Below are positions 8,269 through 16,346 of a DNA stretch of 45,911 nt, piece after piece; position 1 is the first letter of the stretch; each line of letters opens with the position of its first letter. The position numbers and the translations under genes are program-made. The notes under the pieces are model-generated. The model was not told the origin of the DNA. It saw only the letters and a list, made by a program, of their open reading frames with translations, and ran no database searches. This DNA is from Lachnospiraceae bacterium (GTDB lineage: Bacteria > Bacillota > Clostridia > Lachnospirales > Lachnospiraceae): positions 1-45,911 of the forward strand of contig JAILQS010000133.1 in NCBI GenBank assembly GCA_024698865.1. The letters run 5' to 3'.

Positions 8269-8604
8269 TTAAATCTCATTCTCGGTCGTTTCTTCCGAGT
8301 TTTCTTCGTTGGTATTGTCGGAAGCATCTTCCGACTGTTCTTCTTGCTCTTTCTCTGCTTCTTCCTGTTCTTTTTCTGCCTCTTCTTTAGCCAGTCGTTC
8401 TTCTTCTGCAATTGCAGCACGCGCTTCTTCCACAACTTTCATGATAACCTTCTTCGCTATCAATCCAATTATATAAAAAATAATCAGCGTTATCAGTAGG
8501 ACTGTAAGACTAAATACAACGTCTAACTTATTCAAAATACATGTCAGACATACCACAAAACCTGCAAGCAGTGTTATCGCCGCGGGTATGTATCTTTCCT
8601 GCAT
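8269..8604 (-). CDS. Small membrane protein with acidic coiled tail, in a swrB-like position
   Basis: The 111-residue protein has two close hydrophobic helices (about 6-24 and 30-48) and then a cytoplasmic charged helix built of EEAEKEQEE-type repeats, ending in an acidic, probably disordered tail. There is no enzyme motif. The ATG at 8604 is preceded by GAGGTG at 6 bases and is preferred over the GTG at 8613. It lies between cheD and the sigma-28 gene. In B. subtilis the membrane protein SwrB, which activates the flagellar export apparatus, is encoded on the other side of sigD. The membrane-anchor-plus-coiled-coil plan is similar, but no real sequence match can be claimed. Function unknown. 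Confidence 0.75.
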   Translation of the reverse strand: MQERYIPAAITLLAGFVVCLTCILNKLDVVFSLTVLLITLIIFYIIGLIAKKVIMKVVEEARAAIAEEERLAKEEAEKEQEEAEKEQEEQSEDASDNTNEENSEETTENEI

Positions 8605-8621
8605 TATATTCACCTCAGGTA

Positions 8622-9107
8622 TTATATTGTCTTAACCGGTTTGCCAACAGATTTAATTAATAAATCTCCTGTTTCCGGATAAAACTCAATTGTACGTCCA
8701 TAATTAGCTCCTGTATCATCAGCTAATATTTTAATCCCCAATTGTTTTAATTTTTGTCTTGTTGCCTCTGTATTTCGTTCACCAATACGTAACATGTCGT
8801 TATTACTGCCAAAGGCGAACATCTGGGCACCTCCTGCAATCTTAGCCGTAAGACGCATTCTGGACGCACCGGCTTTCACCATCATATCAATACATGCATC
8901 AATTCCTGTATCCGCAAATTTGGCAATATTTTCATTATTCTTTACAAGTTTACTGTCTGGCAACATTATATGTGCTAATCCGGCAATCTTCTTAACCGGA
9001 TCATATAATGCAATTCCGACACAGGAACCAAGTCCCAGGGTGGTAATTGCATCTGGGGCGTGACAAATATTAAAATCTGCCATCCCAACCTTCACCATAT
9101 TTCCCAT
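8622..9107 (-). CDS. cheD: Chemoreceptor glutamine deamidase CheD
   Basis: CheD hydrolyses specific glutamine side chains of chemoreceptors to glutamate and also binds CheC, increasing its CheY-P phosphatase activity. The 161-residue protein has the catalytic Cys29 in GLGSCVGI and His46 in GLAHIMLP. It also has the conserved KIAGGAQMF strand and the later NYGRTIEFYPETGDLLIK, all typical of the family. Its length matches B. subtilis CheD. It follows cheC by 9 bases, so the two partners are co-expressed. AGGTG precedes the ATG at 6 bases. Confidence 0.96.
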   Translation of the reverse strand: MGNMVKVGMADFNICHAPDAITTLGLGSCVGIALYDPVKKIAGLAHIMLPDSKLVKNNENIAKFADTGIDACIDMMVKAGASRMRLTAKIAGGAQMFAFGSNNDMLRIGERNTEATRQKLKQLGIKILADDTGANYGRTIEFYPETGDLLIKSVGKPVKTI

Positions 9108-9116
9108 TTATATCAC

Positions 9117-9734
9117 CTATAAACCCAAAGAAGTCATTATCTTTTTGTATCCTTCTATTGTTGGAATCAAAACGAAGTATCCATCGATTTCAACATCGTT
9201 TTCTGTAATCTGTGTTTTAATAACAAGTGCTTTATCTCCAACCTTACCAAACTCGATGGCTGGTACACTTAAAATCGCCCCTGCCATATCAATTGCCATA
9301 TATGGTACAGACGATGTTATTTGCATATTTGTTAACATAGATACGGATGACAAATAAGCACCTGCAATGATATTACCGATTTCGTTCATTGCAGACTTAT
9401 CCATATCTGTAAATTCGTCTACACTCGTAAGACTTCTACCCATCAATACATTTACAATGTGATGCGCAGAATTCTTTTCCAGCATAAACATCATCATTCC
9501 ATCAATGTCACCCTCTAACGTCAGCAATATACCGACAATTAGATTTTCAGGGCCTCCAAACATGTTTGGAAGCTCCTGAAAATTTAAAAGGTCAACATTG
9601 GGAACTTTCATATCAATTTTGATATTAAGCATCTGTGATAATGCGGTTGTAGCATTACCAGCGCCGATATTACCGATTTCTCTTAACACATCATATTCGA
9701 CTGTGTCTATAGATTCGTAATTAAAATCTCCCAA
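9117..9734 (-). CDS. cheC: CheY-P phosphatase CheC
   Basis: CheC dephosphorylates CheY-P and links with CheD in adaptation. The 205-residue protein holds two copies of the phosphatase signature (D/S)xxxExxN...P: DVLREIGN near residue 15 and SAMNEIGN near residue 110. Each is followed by a Pro about 22 residues later, so both active sites look intact. The start codon is TTG, chosen because GGGGG lies 8 bases before it and the next in-frame Met would remove the first motif. It lies between cheW and cheD with gaps of 14 and 9 bases. Confidence 0.95.
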   Translation of the reverse strand: MGDFNYESIDTVEYDVLREIGNIGAGNATTALSQMLNIKIDMKVPNVDLLNFQELPNMFGGPENLIVGILLTLEGDIDGMMMFMLEKNSAHHIVNVLMGRSLTSVDEFTDMDKSAMNEIGNIIAGAYLSSVSMLTNMQITSSVPYMAIDMAGAILSVPAIEFGKVGDKALVIKTQITENDVEIDGYFVLIPTIEGYKKIMTSLGL

Positions 9735-9748
9735 TTTGAGTTCCCCCT

Positions 9749-10234
9749 CTAATTGTTAGCAGATTCCTTCTTATCTTTTTCAATAATTACATCCGAGATA
9801 TTTAACAGGGAAATCAGTTCCTCTCCTACTTTTCCAACTCCTGCCAAATACTGTGATTTGGAATCTTTCTCATTATATGTTGGCTTGTCAATACTTTCTT
9901 CATCTAAATTAACTACCTCTTTTACTGCGTCTACAATCAAACCAACGCTGGATTGAGGCTCTAATTTGATGATAATAATACGAGTAGCGTCCGTATATTC
10001 ATCCGGCTCCAAGTCAAATTTCAAACGAAGACTCATAACAGGTACTATCTCACCACGAAGGTTAATTACACCTTTGAAGTACTTCTGCGCCTTTGGCACT
10101 CTCGTAATTCTCTGCATTCTTACAATGTTGTCTACATATTTAATATTAATGCCATACTGCTCATTCGCAAGTTTAACACAAATATACTGTTTTTCGGTAG
10201 CAGCATTTGCTGCCTGATTAGTCATATCGCTCAT
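9749..10234 (-). CDS. cheW: Chemotaxis coupling protein CheW
   Basis: Adaptor that links chemoreceptors to the CheA kinase in the membrane-associated array. The 161-residue protein is a single CheW/SH3-like double-barrel domain. Recognisable segments are QYICVKLANEQYGINIKYVD, VPKAQKYFKGVINLRGEIVP and a later VGLIVDAVKEVVNLDEESI. Length is normal. It follows cheA by 11 bases with GGAGG 7 bases before the ATG. B. subtilis has the same cheA-cheW-cheC-cheD order. No receptor genes are in the window. Confidence 0.97.
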   Translation of the reverse strand: MSDMTNQAANAATEKQYICVKLANEQYGINIKYVDNIVRMQRITRVPKAQKYFKGVINLRGEIVPVMSLRLKFDLEPDEYTDATRIIIIKLEPQSSVGLIVDAVKEVVNLDEESIDKPTYNEKDSKSQYLAGVGKVGEELISLLNISDVIIEKDKKESANN

Positions 10235-10245
10235 ATTGGCACCTC

Positions 10246-12327
10246 CTAAACTAATGCATTGGCATCAATGATTAATGCAACTTCTCCATCACCAAGGATA
10301 GCTGCTCCACTGATTACCTTATTGTTGTTGATGTATTTTCCGATAGACTTAATTACGATTTCAAGCTGTCCAATCAAATTATCAACAACTAATCCAGCAA
10401 GTTTTTCGCCCTTAGAAACAATTACAACTGTCAGGCTTTCAGGCTCTACCTCTCTAGGCTCTACGTCTAAGACTTTATCCAGACGAATCAATGGAATAAC
10501 GGTTCCACGAAGGTTAATAACCTCTTTCGTCTGTACATACTTAATATCGGAACAAGGAACGTCTTCAATTGTCTGAATGGATCCTAAAGGAATCGCATAT
10601 TTTTCACTTCCAAGTTCAACCATAAGTGCCTGAATGATAGCAAGGGTAAGTGGTAATCTGATAATAAAGTTACTTCCTTCGCCCAATACTGATTTACATT
10701 CAATATCTCCACCAAGTTTTTCAATCTTGGTTTTAACAACGTCGAGTCCAACGCCTCGTCCGGATACATCTGTAATCTTCTCTGCAGTAGAGAAACTTGG
10801 TTTGAACAGAAGGTCAATGGCATCTTTTTCTGTCATTACTTCTGCCTGTTCAGGAGTGATTGCACCCTTATCCAAAGCTTTCTGAATTACTTTATCTGTA
10901 TCAATTCCGGCACCGTCGTCACGAACTTCGATTACAACGTTGTTACCATCCTGATATGCATCGAGGAATACAGAACCAACTTCCGGTTTACCCGCAGCAA
11001 CACGGTCTTCGTTCTTTTCAAGACCATGATCGGCAGCATTTCTTAATAAATGCATCAATGGATCACCAATCTCGTCAATAACAGTTCTGTCTAACTCTGT
11101 ATCTTCACCTGTCATGTACAATTCCATTTTCTTATCAAGCTTTTTGCTTAAGTCACGAATCATACGTGGGAATTTATTTACAACACTTTCAATCGGCATC
11201 ATACGAACCTTCATAACTGACTCATGAAGATTGGTTGTTACTCTCTCGAGATATTCAATCTGCTCATTGAAAGAATTGCTGTTCTTTCCGTCTTCTGAAC
11301 CTCCAATAGAAATCAAGCCGTTCTTTGCGATAATCAACTCGCTGACAAGGTTCATCAATACGTCTAATTTTTCAATATCAACACGAACAGAGCGGTTTAC
11401 TACAGGTTTGCCTGCAGGTTTCTTAGCCTGCTGTGCATTCTTAGTTGTTGCAGTTGCTGTAGCTGCTGCTGCACCGCCTTTTGCTGTTGCCTGTGGTGCT
11501 TTCTTCTGTTCTTTTGTTTCTGTTGTTGTAGTAGGAACAACAAAGTTGTCTATTACAACATCTTTGATTTCTGAAACTGCCATAACAGCTGTTTTAACTT
11601 TATCCATAGGTGCCTGTGTTATTAAAACCACACTAAAGTCAAAGTCAAACTTCTCATCTTCAATGTCCTGAACTACCGGATCAGATTTTACAACCTCACC
11701 TAATTCTTCCAGACATTTGAATACAAGAAATGCTCTTGCTGCTTTCAAAATGCAGTTTTCCTGAATGTATACAGTAAGACCGAATACATTCTGTTCCACT
11801 TCTTTGGCTTTATTAATGGTATTCACTTCATACTCGGAAAGTTTTAATGCTGCAAACTTTGCTTCTGAAGCTCCACCTTCTGATTTTGTTTCTTCTGTTT
11901 TGGTTTCCGGTTCTTTTGCCGGAGCGCTGCTCTTCTTTCCGGTACCTGCTTCTAATATTTCATTCAATGCATTGATAATATCTTCATTATCTTCTGTACC
12001 TTCATCTGAAGTCGACTGGATAATTGCAAGATAACTCTCCAAAGCATCTAATCCCTTAAATAATACGTCAATCAGATTCGCCTGAACTGTCATTTTGCCG
12101 TTACGGATCTCAGAGAACACATTTTCCATATCATGTGTCAATCTCTGCATTCTCTTATAACCCATTGTTCCAGCCATACCCTTTAACGAGTGAGCTGCTC
12201 TGAAAATTTCATTAATGGTGTTCTCATTGTCCGGTTCCTTTTCAAGAACCAACAACTGTTCGTTTAAATCCTGTAAATGTTCTTTTGTTTCATCAATAAA
12301 AATCTCTAGATATTGACCTACATCCAT
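10246..12327 (-). CDS. cheA: Chemotaxis sensor histidine kinase CheA
   Basis: Autophosphorylating kinase that passes phosphate to CheY and CheB. The 693-residue protein has the classical domain order. P1 carries the phospho-accepting His46 in AAHSLKG; a P2-like response-regulator docking region lies near 160-270. An Ala/Thr/Lys-rich linker follows near 275-320. The P3 dimerisation helices come next (VDIEKLDVLMNLVSELIIAK). P4 has N box LLRNAADHG, G1 DDGAGID, G2 GRGVGLDVV and the GEGSNFIIRLP lid. P5 is a CheW-like domain ending near the C-terminus. All catalytic elements are present. The ATG immediately follows the cheB stop (TAAATG), with GGGGG 8 bases upstream, so cheB and cheA are likely coupled. 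Confidence 0.98.
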   Translation of the reverse strand: MDVGQYLEIFIDETKEHLQDLNEQLLVLEKEPDNENTINEIFRAAHSLKGMAGTMGYKRMQRLTHDMENVFSEIRNGKMTVQANLIDVLFKGLDALESYLAIIQSTSDEGTEDNEDIINALNEILEAGTGKKSSAPAKEPETKTEETKSEGGASEAKFAALKLSEYEVNTINKAKEVEQNVFGLTVYIQENCILKAARAFLVFKCLEELGEVVKSDPVVQDIEDEKFDFDFSVVLITQAPMDKVKTAVMAVSEIKDVVIDNFVVPTTTTETKEQKKAPQATAKGGAAAATATATTKNAQQAKKPAGKPVVNRSVRVDIEKLDVLMNLVSELIIAKNGLISIGGSEDGKNSNSFNEQIEYLERVTTNLHESVMKVRMMPIESVVNKFPRMIRDLSKKLDKKMELYMTGEDTELDRTVIDEIGDPLMHLLRNAADHGLEKNEDRVAAGKPEVGSVFLDAYQDGNNVVIEVRDDGAGIDTDKVIQKALDKGAITPEQAEVMTEKDAIDLLFKPSFSTAEKITDVSGRGVGLDVVKTKIEKLGGDIECKSVLGEGSNFIIRLPLTLAIIQALMVELGSEKYAIPLGSIQTIEDVPCSDIKYVQTKEVINLRGTVIPLIRLDKVLDVEPREVEPESLTVVIVSKGEKLAGLVVDNLIGQLEIVIKSIGKYINNNKVISGAAILGDGEVALIIDANALV

Positions 12328-13413
12328 TTAACGCACCCCCACGTTCTTAGTGATAGCTCCGGATACCTGATTCAGTGGCACTACCTCATCTGTCAATCCT
12401 GCTTCTGCTACAATCTTTGGCATACCATAAACTGTACTAGTCGCTTCGTCCTGAGCTATGACGTATATTTTGTTTGTTTGTTTAAGTTGACTGATTCCAT
12501 TTGTTCCATCGCCGCCCATACCTGTGAGGACCACACAAGTAATCTCTTCAAAATCTGAAGATACCAGCGATTCATACATAATATCTGCACACGGCTTCAA
12601 TGCATTTCGTGCAGGTTCCTGTGTAACCGTTAAACGATATGCACCATCGGGACCTTTTTTTAATCGCATCTGGCGACCACCTTTTGCAATGTAAACTGTG
12701 CCTTTTTCGATTACATCACCATCTTCTGCTTCTTTTACGTAAACATTGCTAAGTTCATTCAAACGAACGGCAAGAGATTTGGTAAATCCCTCCGGCATAT
12801 GCTGTACGATAAGCATTGGAGCGTCCAAATTGCTTGGAAGAGTTGGTATCACACTCTGTAATGCTCTTGGACCTCCGGTGGAGCAAGCAAGTGCAATTAA
12901 CTTCTTGCCATTGGAGACCACCCTTCCCATAGGAGAAGGTGTAAACGTTCTTGCAGGCTTTGGAGCAGGTTTTGCAGTTGTTTTCTTCTCTCCGATGATG
13001 GATTGCTCATCACCAAACATAACTCCCAAACTGGTAAGAATTTTGTTGTGGAAAGAATTACCTTTGGCTTCTGCAAAGCTGTCCGGTTTTGTAATAAAGT
13101 CAAAAGCCCCTAATTCTAATGCCCGAATAGTTTCTTTTGCACCTTCTTTTGCAAGTGTGCTAACTACCAGGATTGGAATCTTGATTTTATGTGCAGACAA
13201 TTGTTCCAGGAACTCTAAGCCACCCATCTTTGGCATATTGATATCTAACATCAGAGCATCGATTGATTTGTAGTCTCTAATCACTATATCAAGTGCCTCT
13301 ATGCCGTTAGTAGCCGTACCACAAACCTGAAACCTATCATCCGAGTTAATTATATCAGATAATACCCTTCTTATAAGTGCAGAGTCATCAATAACCAAAA
13401 TATTTTTCTTCAT
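12328..13413 (-). CDS. cheB: Protein-glutamate methylesterase CheB
   Basis: Response-regulator methylesterase that removes methyl groups from receptor glutamates and so resets the array. The 361-residue protein has an N-terminal receiver domain (acidic Asp9/Asp10, phosphorylated Asp57, Lys109). A Pro/Ala/Lys linker spans about 143-160. The C-terminal esterase has a Ser178-His205-Asp302 triad, seen in CSTGGP, VQHMPEGF and GMGGDGTNG. All key residues are present. Its ATG shares bases with the stop of the upstream PilZ gene (TAATG), and cheA starts directly after its own stop. The matching methyltransferase gene cheR is not in the window. Confidence 0.97.
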   Translation of the reverse strand: MKKNILVIDDSALIRRVLSDIINSDDRFQVCGTATNGIEALDIVIRDYKSIDALMLDINMPKMGGLEFLEQLSAHKIKIPILVVSTLAKEGAKETIRALELGAFDFITKPDSFAEAKGNSFHNKILTSLGVMFGDEQSIIGEKKTTAKPAPKPARTFTPSPMGRVVSNGKKLIALACSTGGPRALQSVIPTLPSNLDAPMLIVQHMPEGFTKSLAVRLNELSNVYVKEAEDGDVIEKGTVYIAKGGRQMRLKKGPDGAYRLTVTQEPARNALKPCADIMYESLVSSDFEEITCVVLTGMGGDGTNGISQLKQTNKIYVIAQDEATSTVYGMPKIVAEAGLTDEVVPLNQVSGAITKNVGVR

Positions 13414-14177
13414 TATGCAAAGCCCCTTTCCCGTCTCCTTATTTTTCTTTCCTCTTCGAAAATATACTTAATCAAAGTCTCTCTCTGATCGATATTTATT
13501 CCGGTAAATTCAACTCTTGTTGCGTAATATCCCGGACGATTCATAATACGTTCGGAACTGATTACCTTTGCGGGAAGTTCATAATAGTATTTCTCTTTGC
13601 TGAGCATAAATTCAAGGCATACAACTACATTTTCATCTGCTTCATGCGCATAGACAGAATTAAATCTGCAGCCACCTCCACTGATATCTGTAACTGTTGC
13701 ATTGATTTTGGATGCTCTCATAGCCTCCAACTCAGAAAGCGCACCTTCTCGCTCTGCTACATCCCCAAAATTCTCATTTTCAAGTCTAGAAACAAGCATT
13801 TGTTCTTCTCTACTAATTAAATGATACTTGATATTCAAAATACATTCAAGACGATAATACTGTCTTCTTTGAAATTTTTCTAATTCTGTCGTGAAATGAA
13901 CGGAAGCCATATGTAACGCATTGTCTTTGTAGCGGTCTACAACTTCTCCTTTGCACCGGAACATTCCTCGTTCTGTGTAAAAACAAAGCTGATATTCTTC
14001 TCCAACCTCCAATGGTACAATTGTGCTGCCTTCAATCGGCATTGAAATCTGAGCAAGACCATTATCTGCGATGTCATGAATTTTACTCGCATACTGTCTC
14101 GCCTCAACGGAATTACCTTCTGAATCTTTCAAACGAATAATGTCTATTTTATCCCCTGGAGTAATCATTTCATACAT
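13413..14177 (-). CDS. PilZ-domain (YcgR-type) c-di-GMP flagellar brake
   Basis: The 254-residue protein has an N-terminal YcgR-like beta domain (about 1-100) and a C-terminal PilZ domain with both c-di-GMP-binding motifs: RxxxR (Arg105-Arg109, in RRQYYR) and DISGGG (164-169). In this family c-di-GMP binding lets the protein contact MotA or FliG and slow the motor. The PilZ domain has an insert of about 45 charged residues (roughly 120-160) between the two motifs, longer than usual. The ATG at 14177 is preferred because AGGGG lies about 9 bases upstream; an upstream in-frame ATG at 14207 would overlap flhG. It lies between flhG and cheB, overlapping the cheB start by TAATG. B. subtilis has no PilZ gene at this point. 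Confidence 0.9.
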   Translation of the reverse strand: MYEMITPGDKIDIIRLKDSEGNSVEARQYASKIHDIADNGLAQISMPIEGSTIVPLEVGEEYQLCFYTERGMFRCKGEVVDRYKDNALHMASVHFTTELEKFQRRQYYRLECILNIKYHLISREEQMLVSRLENENFGDVAEREGALSELEAMRASKINATVTDISGGGCRFNSVYAHEADENVVVCLEFMLSKEKYYYELPAKVISSERIMNRPGYYATRVEFTGINIDQRETLIKYIFEEERKIRRRERGFA

Positions 14178-14181
14178 AATA

Positions 14182-15081
14182 TCAATCCCCTCTGTTTTTA
14201 TTTGCAAATTTCGCGCGTATCAAATTTGAAAAGAGAACAGTAATTCCCTTCTTGTCTCTTTGTTCTACAACGGTATTGTCATTGAGCATTACCGCCAATT
14301 CATAAATAGAACGGGCTGCCTGTGAATTCGGATATCCTATCATCACCGGTTTCTGCTGGATTACAGCTTTGGAAAGGCTTGCATCCTGCGGAATGGCTCC
14401 AAGAAAATCCAGTTTGATATTCAAAAACTTATTCACTACAACACTAAGTTTATCAAACAGTTCCCGACCTTCTTGCAAAGTTCCCACACGATTGGAAACC
14501 ATTTTAATTACTGTATTATCAGCAAGGAAATCAGCCTTCTTGTCGAGTGTCTTAAGCAGCGCATATGCATCTGTAATAGACGTCGGCTCAGGCGTAACCA
14601 CCAAAAGCACCTCCGAACTTGCTGCAACAAATTCCAAAACGGAATCTGCAATTCCTGCTCCCGTATCTATTATTATAACATCTACATATTCATCCAGTTC
14701 ACAAAGGGAACGGGTTAAATACATAATCTGGTCCTTGGTCAGCTTCGTGAGCTCCTGTATTCCGGAGCCACCGGATATAAAACCGATTCCTTCCGGACCT
14801 GATGTAATAATCTCATTTAATTCTTTGCCTCTGAAAATCAAATCTGCAAGATTGTATTTTGGACGAATTCCAAGCATTACTTCTACGTTGGCAAGGCCAA
14901 AATCCGCATCCATAATTACTACTCTTTGTCCCATTTTCCGAAGCTGTATCGCTAAATTAACGGACAAACTCGACTTGCCTACGCCACCTTTTCCACTCGT
15001 TACAGTTATTACGCGGGCGGTTGGACGGGCTGCCGGTGCCTGATTTTTAATTATATTTCTTAACTGTGTAGCCTGATCCAT
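14182..15081 (-). CDS. flhG: Flagellar number regulator FlhG (MinD/ParA-type ATPase)
   Basis: MinD-like ATPase that works with FlhF to set flagellar number and position and helps assemble the C-ring. The 299-residue protein begins MDQATQLRNII, the DQAxxLR motif known to stimulate FlhF GTPase. The deviant Walker A SGKGGVGKSS follows with Lys31 and Lys36, then DADFGLANVE and the Walker B-like DVIIIDTGAGI. The C-terminus has no long extension but is rich in hydrophobic and basic residues that could form the membrane-targeting helix. Its ATG overlaps the flhF stop (TAATG), so the two partners are translationally coupled. Confidence 0.96.
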   Translation of the reverse strand: MDQATQLRNIIKNQAPAARPTARVITVTSGKGGVGKSSLSVNLAIQLRKMGQRVVIMDADFGLANVEVMLGIRPKYNLADLIFRGKELNEIITSGPEGIGFISGGSGIQELTKLTKDQIMYLTRSLCELDEYVDVIIIDTGAGIADSVLEFVAASSEVLLVVTPEPTSITDAYALLKTLDKKADFLADNTVIKMVSNRVGTLQEGRELFDKLSVVVNKFLNIKLDFLGAIPQDASLSKAVIQQKPVMIGYPNSQAARSIYELAVMLNDNTVVEQRDKKGITVLFSNLIRAKFANKNRGD

Positions 15082-16346
15082 TAATCATTGCCTCCCAACA
15101 ACTGTTTTGCAATTCTTTGCGCGTCGATTCTTCCGATGTCATCCGGAACATTTTGCCCCCATGTTGCATAGGAAAGCGGCGCATTGGTAAGCATATGTAT
15201 ATTATATATATTGCCAATGCAGGAAGTTTCGTCTAATTTCGTAAATATCAGATTATAATCGGATATCTGGGAATACTTCTCGGTAATCTTAATTAAATCC
15301 TTATATTTGGTCGTTGTACTGAGAACAAGATATACCTTGCGCTGTTCCTTTGGAATTGCCTTAATGAGTTCTGCAATATCTGTCTGTCGTTCCTCATTAT
15401 TGTGAGAACCACCGGCAGTATCAATCAAAACAATATCACTGCTTTCAAACTCGCTATAGGATGCTTTCATCTCATCGGCATTATAGACAACTTTCAACGG
15501 TACACCAAGTATTCCGGCATACGTTCTAAGTTGCTCTACTGCAGCGATACGATAGGTATCTGAAGTGATGAGCGCAACCTTTTGTTTTTTCTTCAAATTA
15601 AGACTTGAGGCGATTTTTGCAATCGTAGTTGTCTTTCCTACTCCTGTCGGTCCAATGAAGAAAATAAACTTCGGTTCTCCTTCTTCCGTCTTAATCGTAT
15701 CCGGTTGTCCGAGTTTCAATACGATTTTTTGATATACCCCGGAAAGAACCGTATCTACGGAAGCGTCTTTATTAAGATTCTTCTCCACTTCGTTAATCAA
15801 CTGATTGGCGTATTTTTCATCTACCTCATTATCAATCATCTGATTGTAAATAAGCTGCATACAGGCAATTTTCTTGGAATTCTCCTGTACTCCTTTTTCT
15901 TCTGACTTCTCCTCGTCATCCGCTTTTTCTTTCTCTTTTTCGATAATCTGTTTTTCTAAGAGTTTTTGAAGATTATTGAGTCTTTCTTCAATCTCCGTTT
16001 CTTTCTTCTTATCGTCTATCGATTCATCCAGAATAATATCTTTGTTAGCTTCACGTTTAGCCTGTGTTGCCTGCGCGTTTTGTGCATTATGTCTGGCAGC
16101 GTTTGCTTCCTGCTCTTTTAACTTCTGAACCTCAGATACGATACGATCACTCTTATCCAAATCATCATAAGATTCGCTGTCATCCACAGCTGCAGTAATC
16201 TCTACGGAAGGTTTCTTGAATAATTTGTGCAAACCCCTAGGTTCAAACTTTTTGATATTCATAACAATCGCGTCTTTACCAAGCTCTTCTTTTGCCTGCA
16301 TTATAGCTTCCGTTTCTGTAGCCGCGCGAAACTTCTTAATTATCAT
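15081..16346 (-). CDS. flhF: Flagellar placement SRP-type GTPase FlhF
   Basis: SRP-family GTPase that marks the site of flagellar assembly at the membrane. The 421-residue protein has a B domain with the conserved start MIIKKFRAATETEAIMQAK. A variable charged linker spans about 55-160, followed by the N domain and the GTPase G domain. In the G domain, G1 is GPTGVGKTT (232-240), and DTYRIAAVEQL, DTAGGS and TKLDE follow in order. All nucleotide motifs are intact. It overlaps flhA upstream and flhG downstream by single-base TAATG junctions. Presence of both FlhF and FlhG suggests a controlled flagellar pattern, but the pattern itself cannot be deduced. Confidence 0.97.
   Translation of the reverse strand: MIIKKFRAATETEAIMQAKEELGKDAIVMNIKKFEPRGLHKLFKKPSVEITAAVDDSESYDDLDKSDRIVSEVQKLKEQEANAARHNAQNAQATQAKREANKDIILDESIDDKKKETEIEERLNNLQKLLEKQIIEKEKEKADDEEKSEEKGVQENSKKIACMQLIYNQMIDNEVDEKYANQLINEVEKNLNKDASVDTVLSGVYQKIVLKLGQPDTIKTEEGEPKFIFFIGPTGVGKTTTIAKIASSLNLKKKQKVALITSDTYRIAAVEQLRTYAGILGVPLKVVYNADEMKASYSEFESSDIVLIDTAGGSHNNEERQTDIAELIKAIPKEQRKVYLVLSTTTKYKDLIKITEKYSQISDYNLIFTKLDETSCIGNIYNIHMLTNAPLSYATWGQNVPDDIGRIDAQRIAKQLLGGND

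Noticed and set aside
11231-11671. Long plus-strand open frame opposite cheA
   Set aside because: It is antisense to a fully motif-supported kinase gene, has no family resemblance and mirrors the codon bias of cheA.
14369-15043. 224-codon plus-strand open frame opposite flhG
   Set aside because: Shadow of flhG, whose nucleotide-binding motifs are intact; the antisense product is Ser/Thr-rich without recognisable domains.
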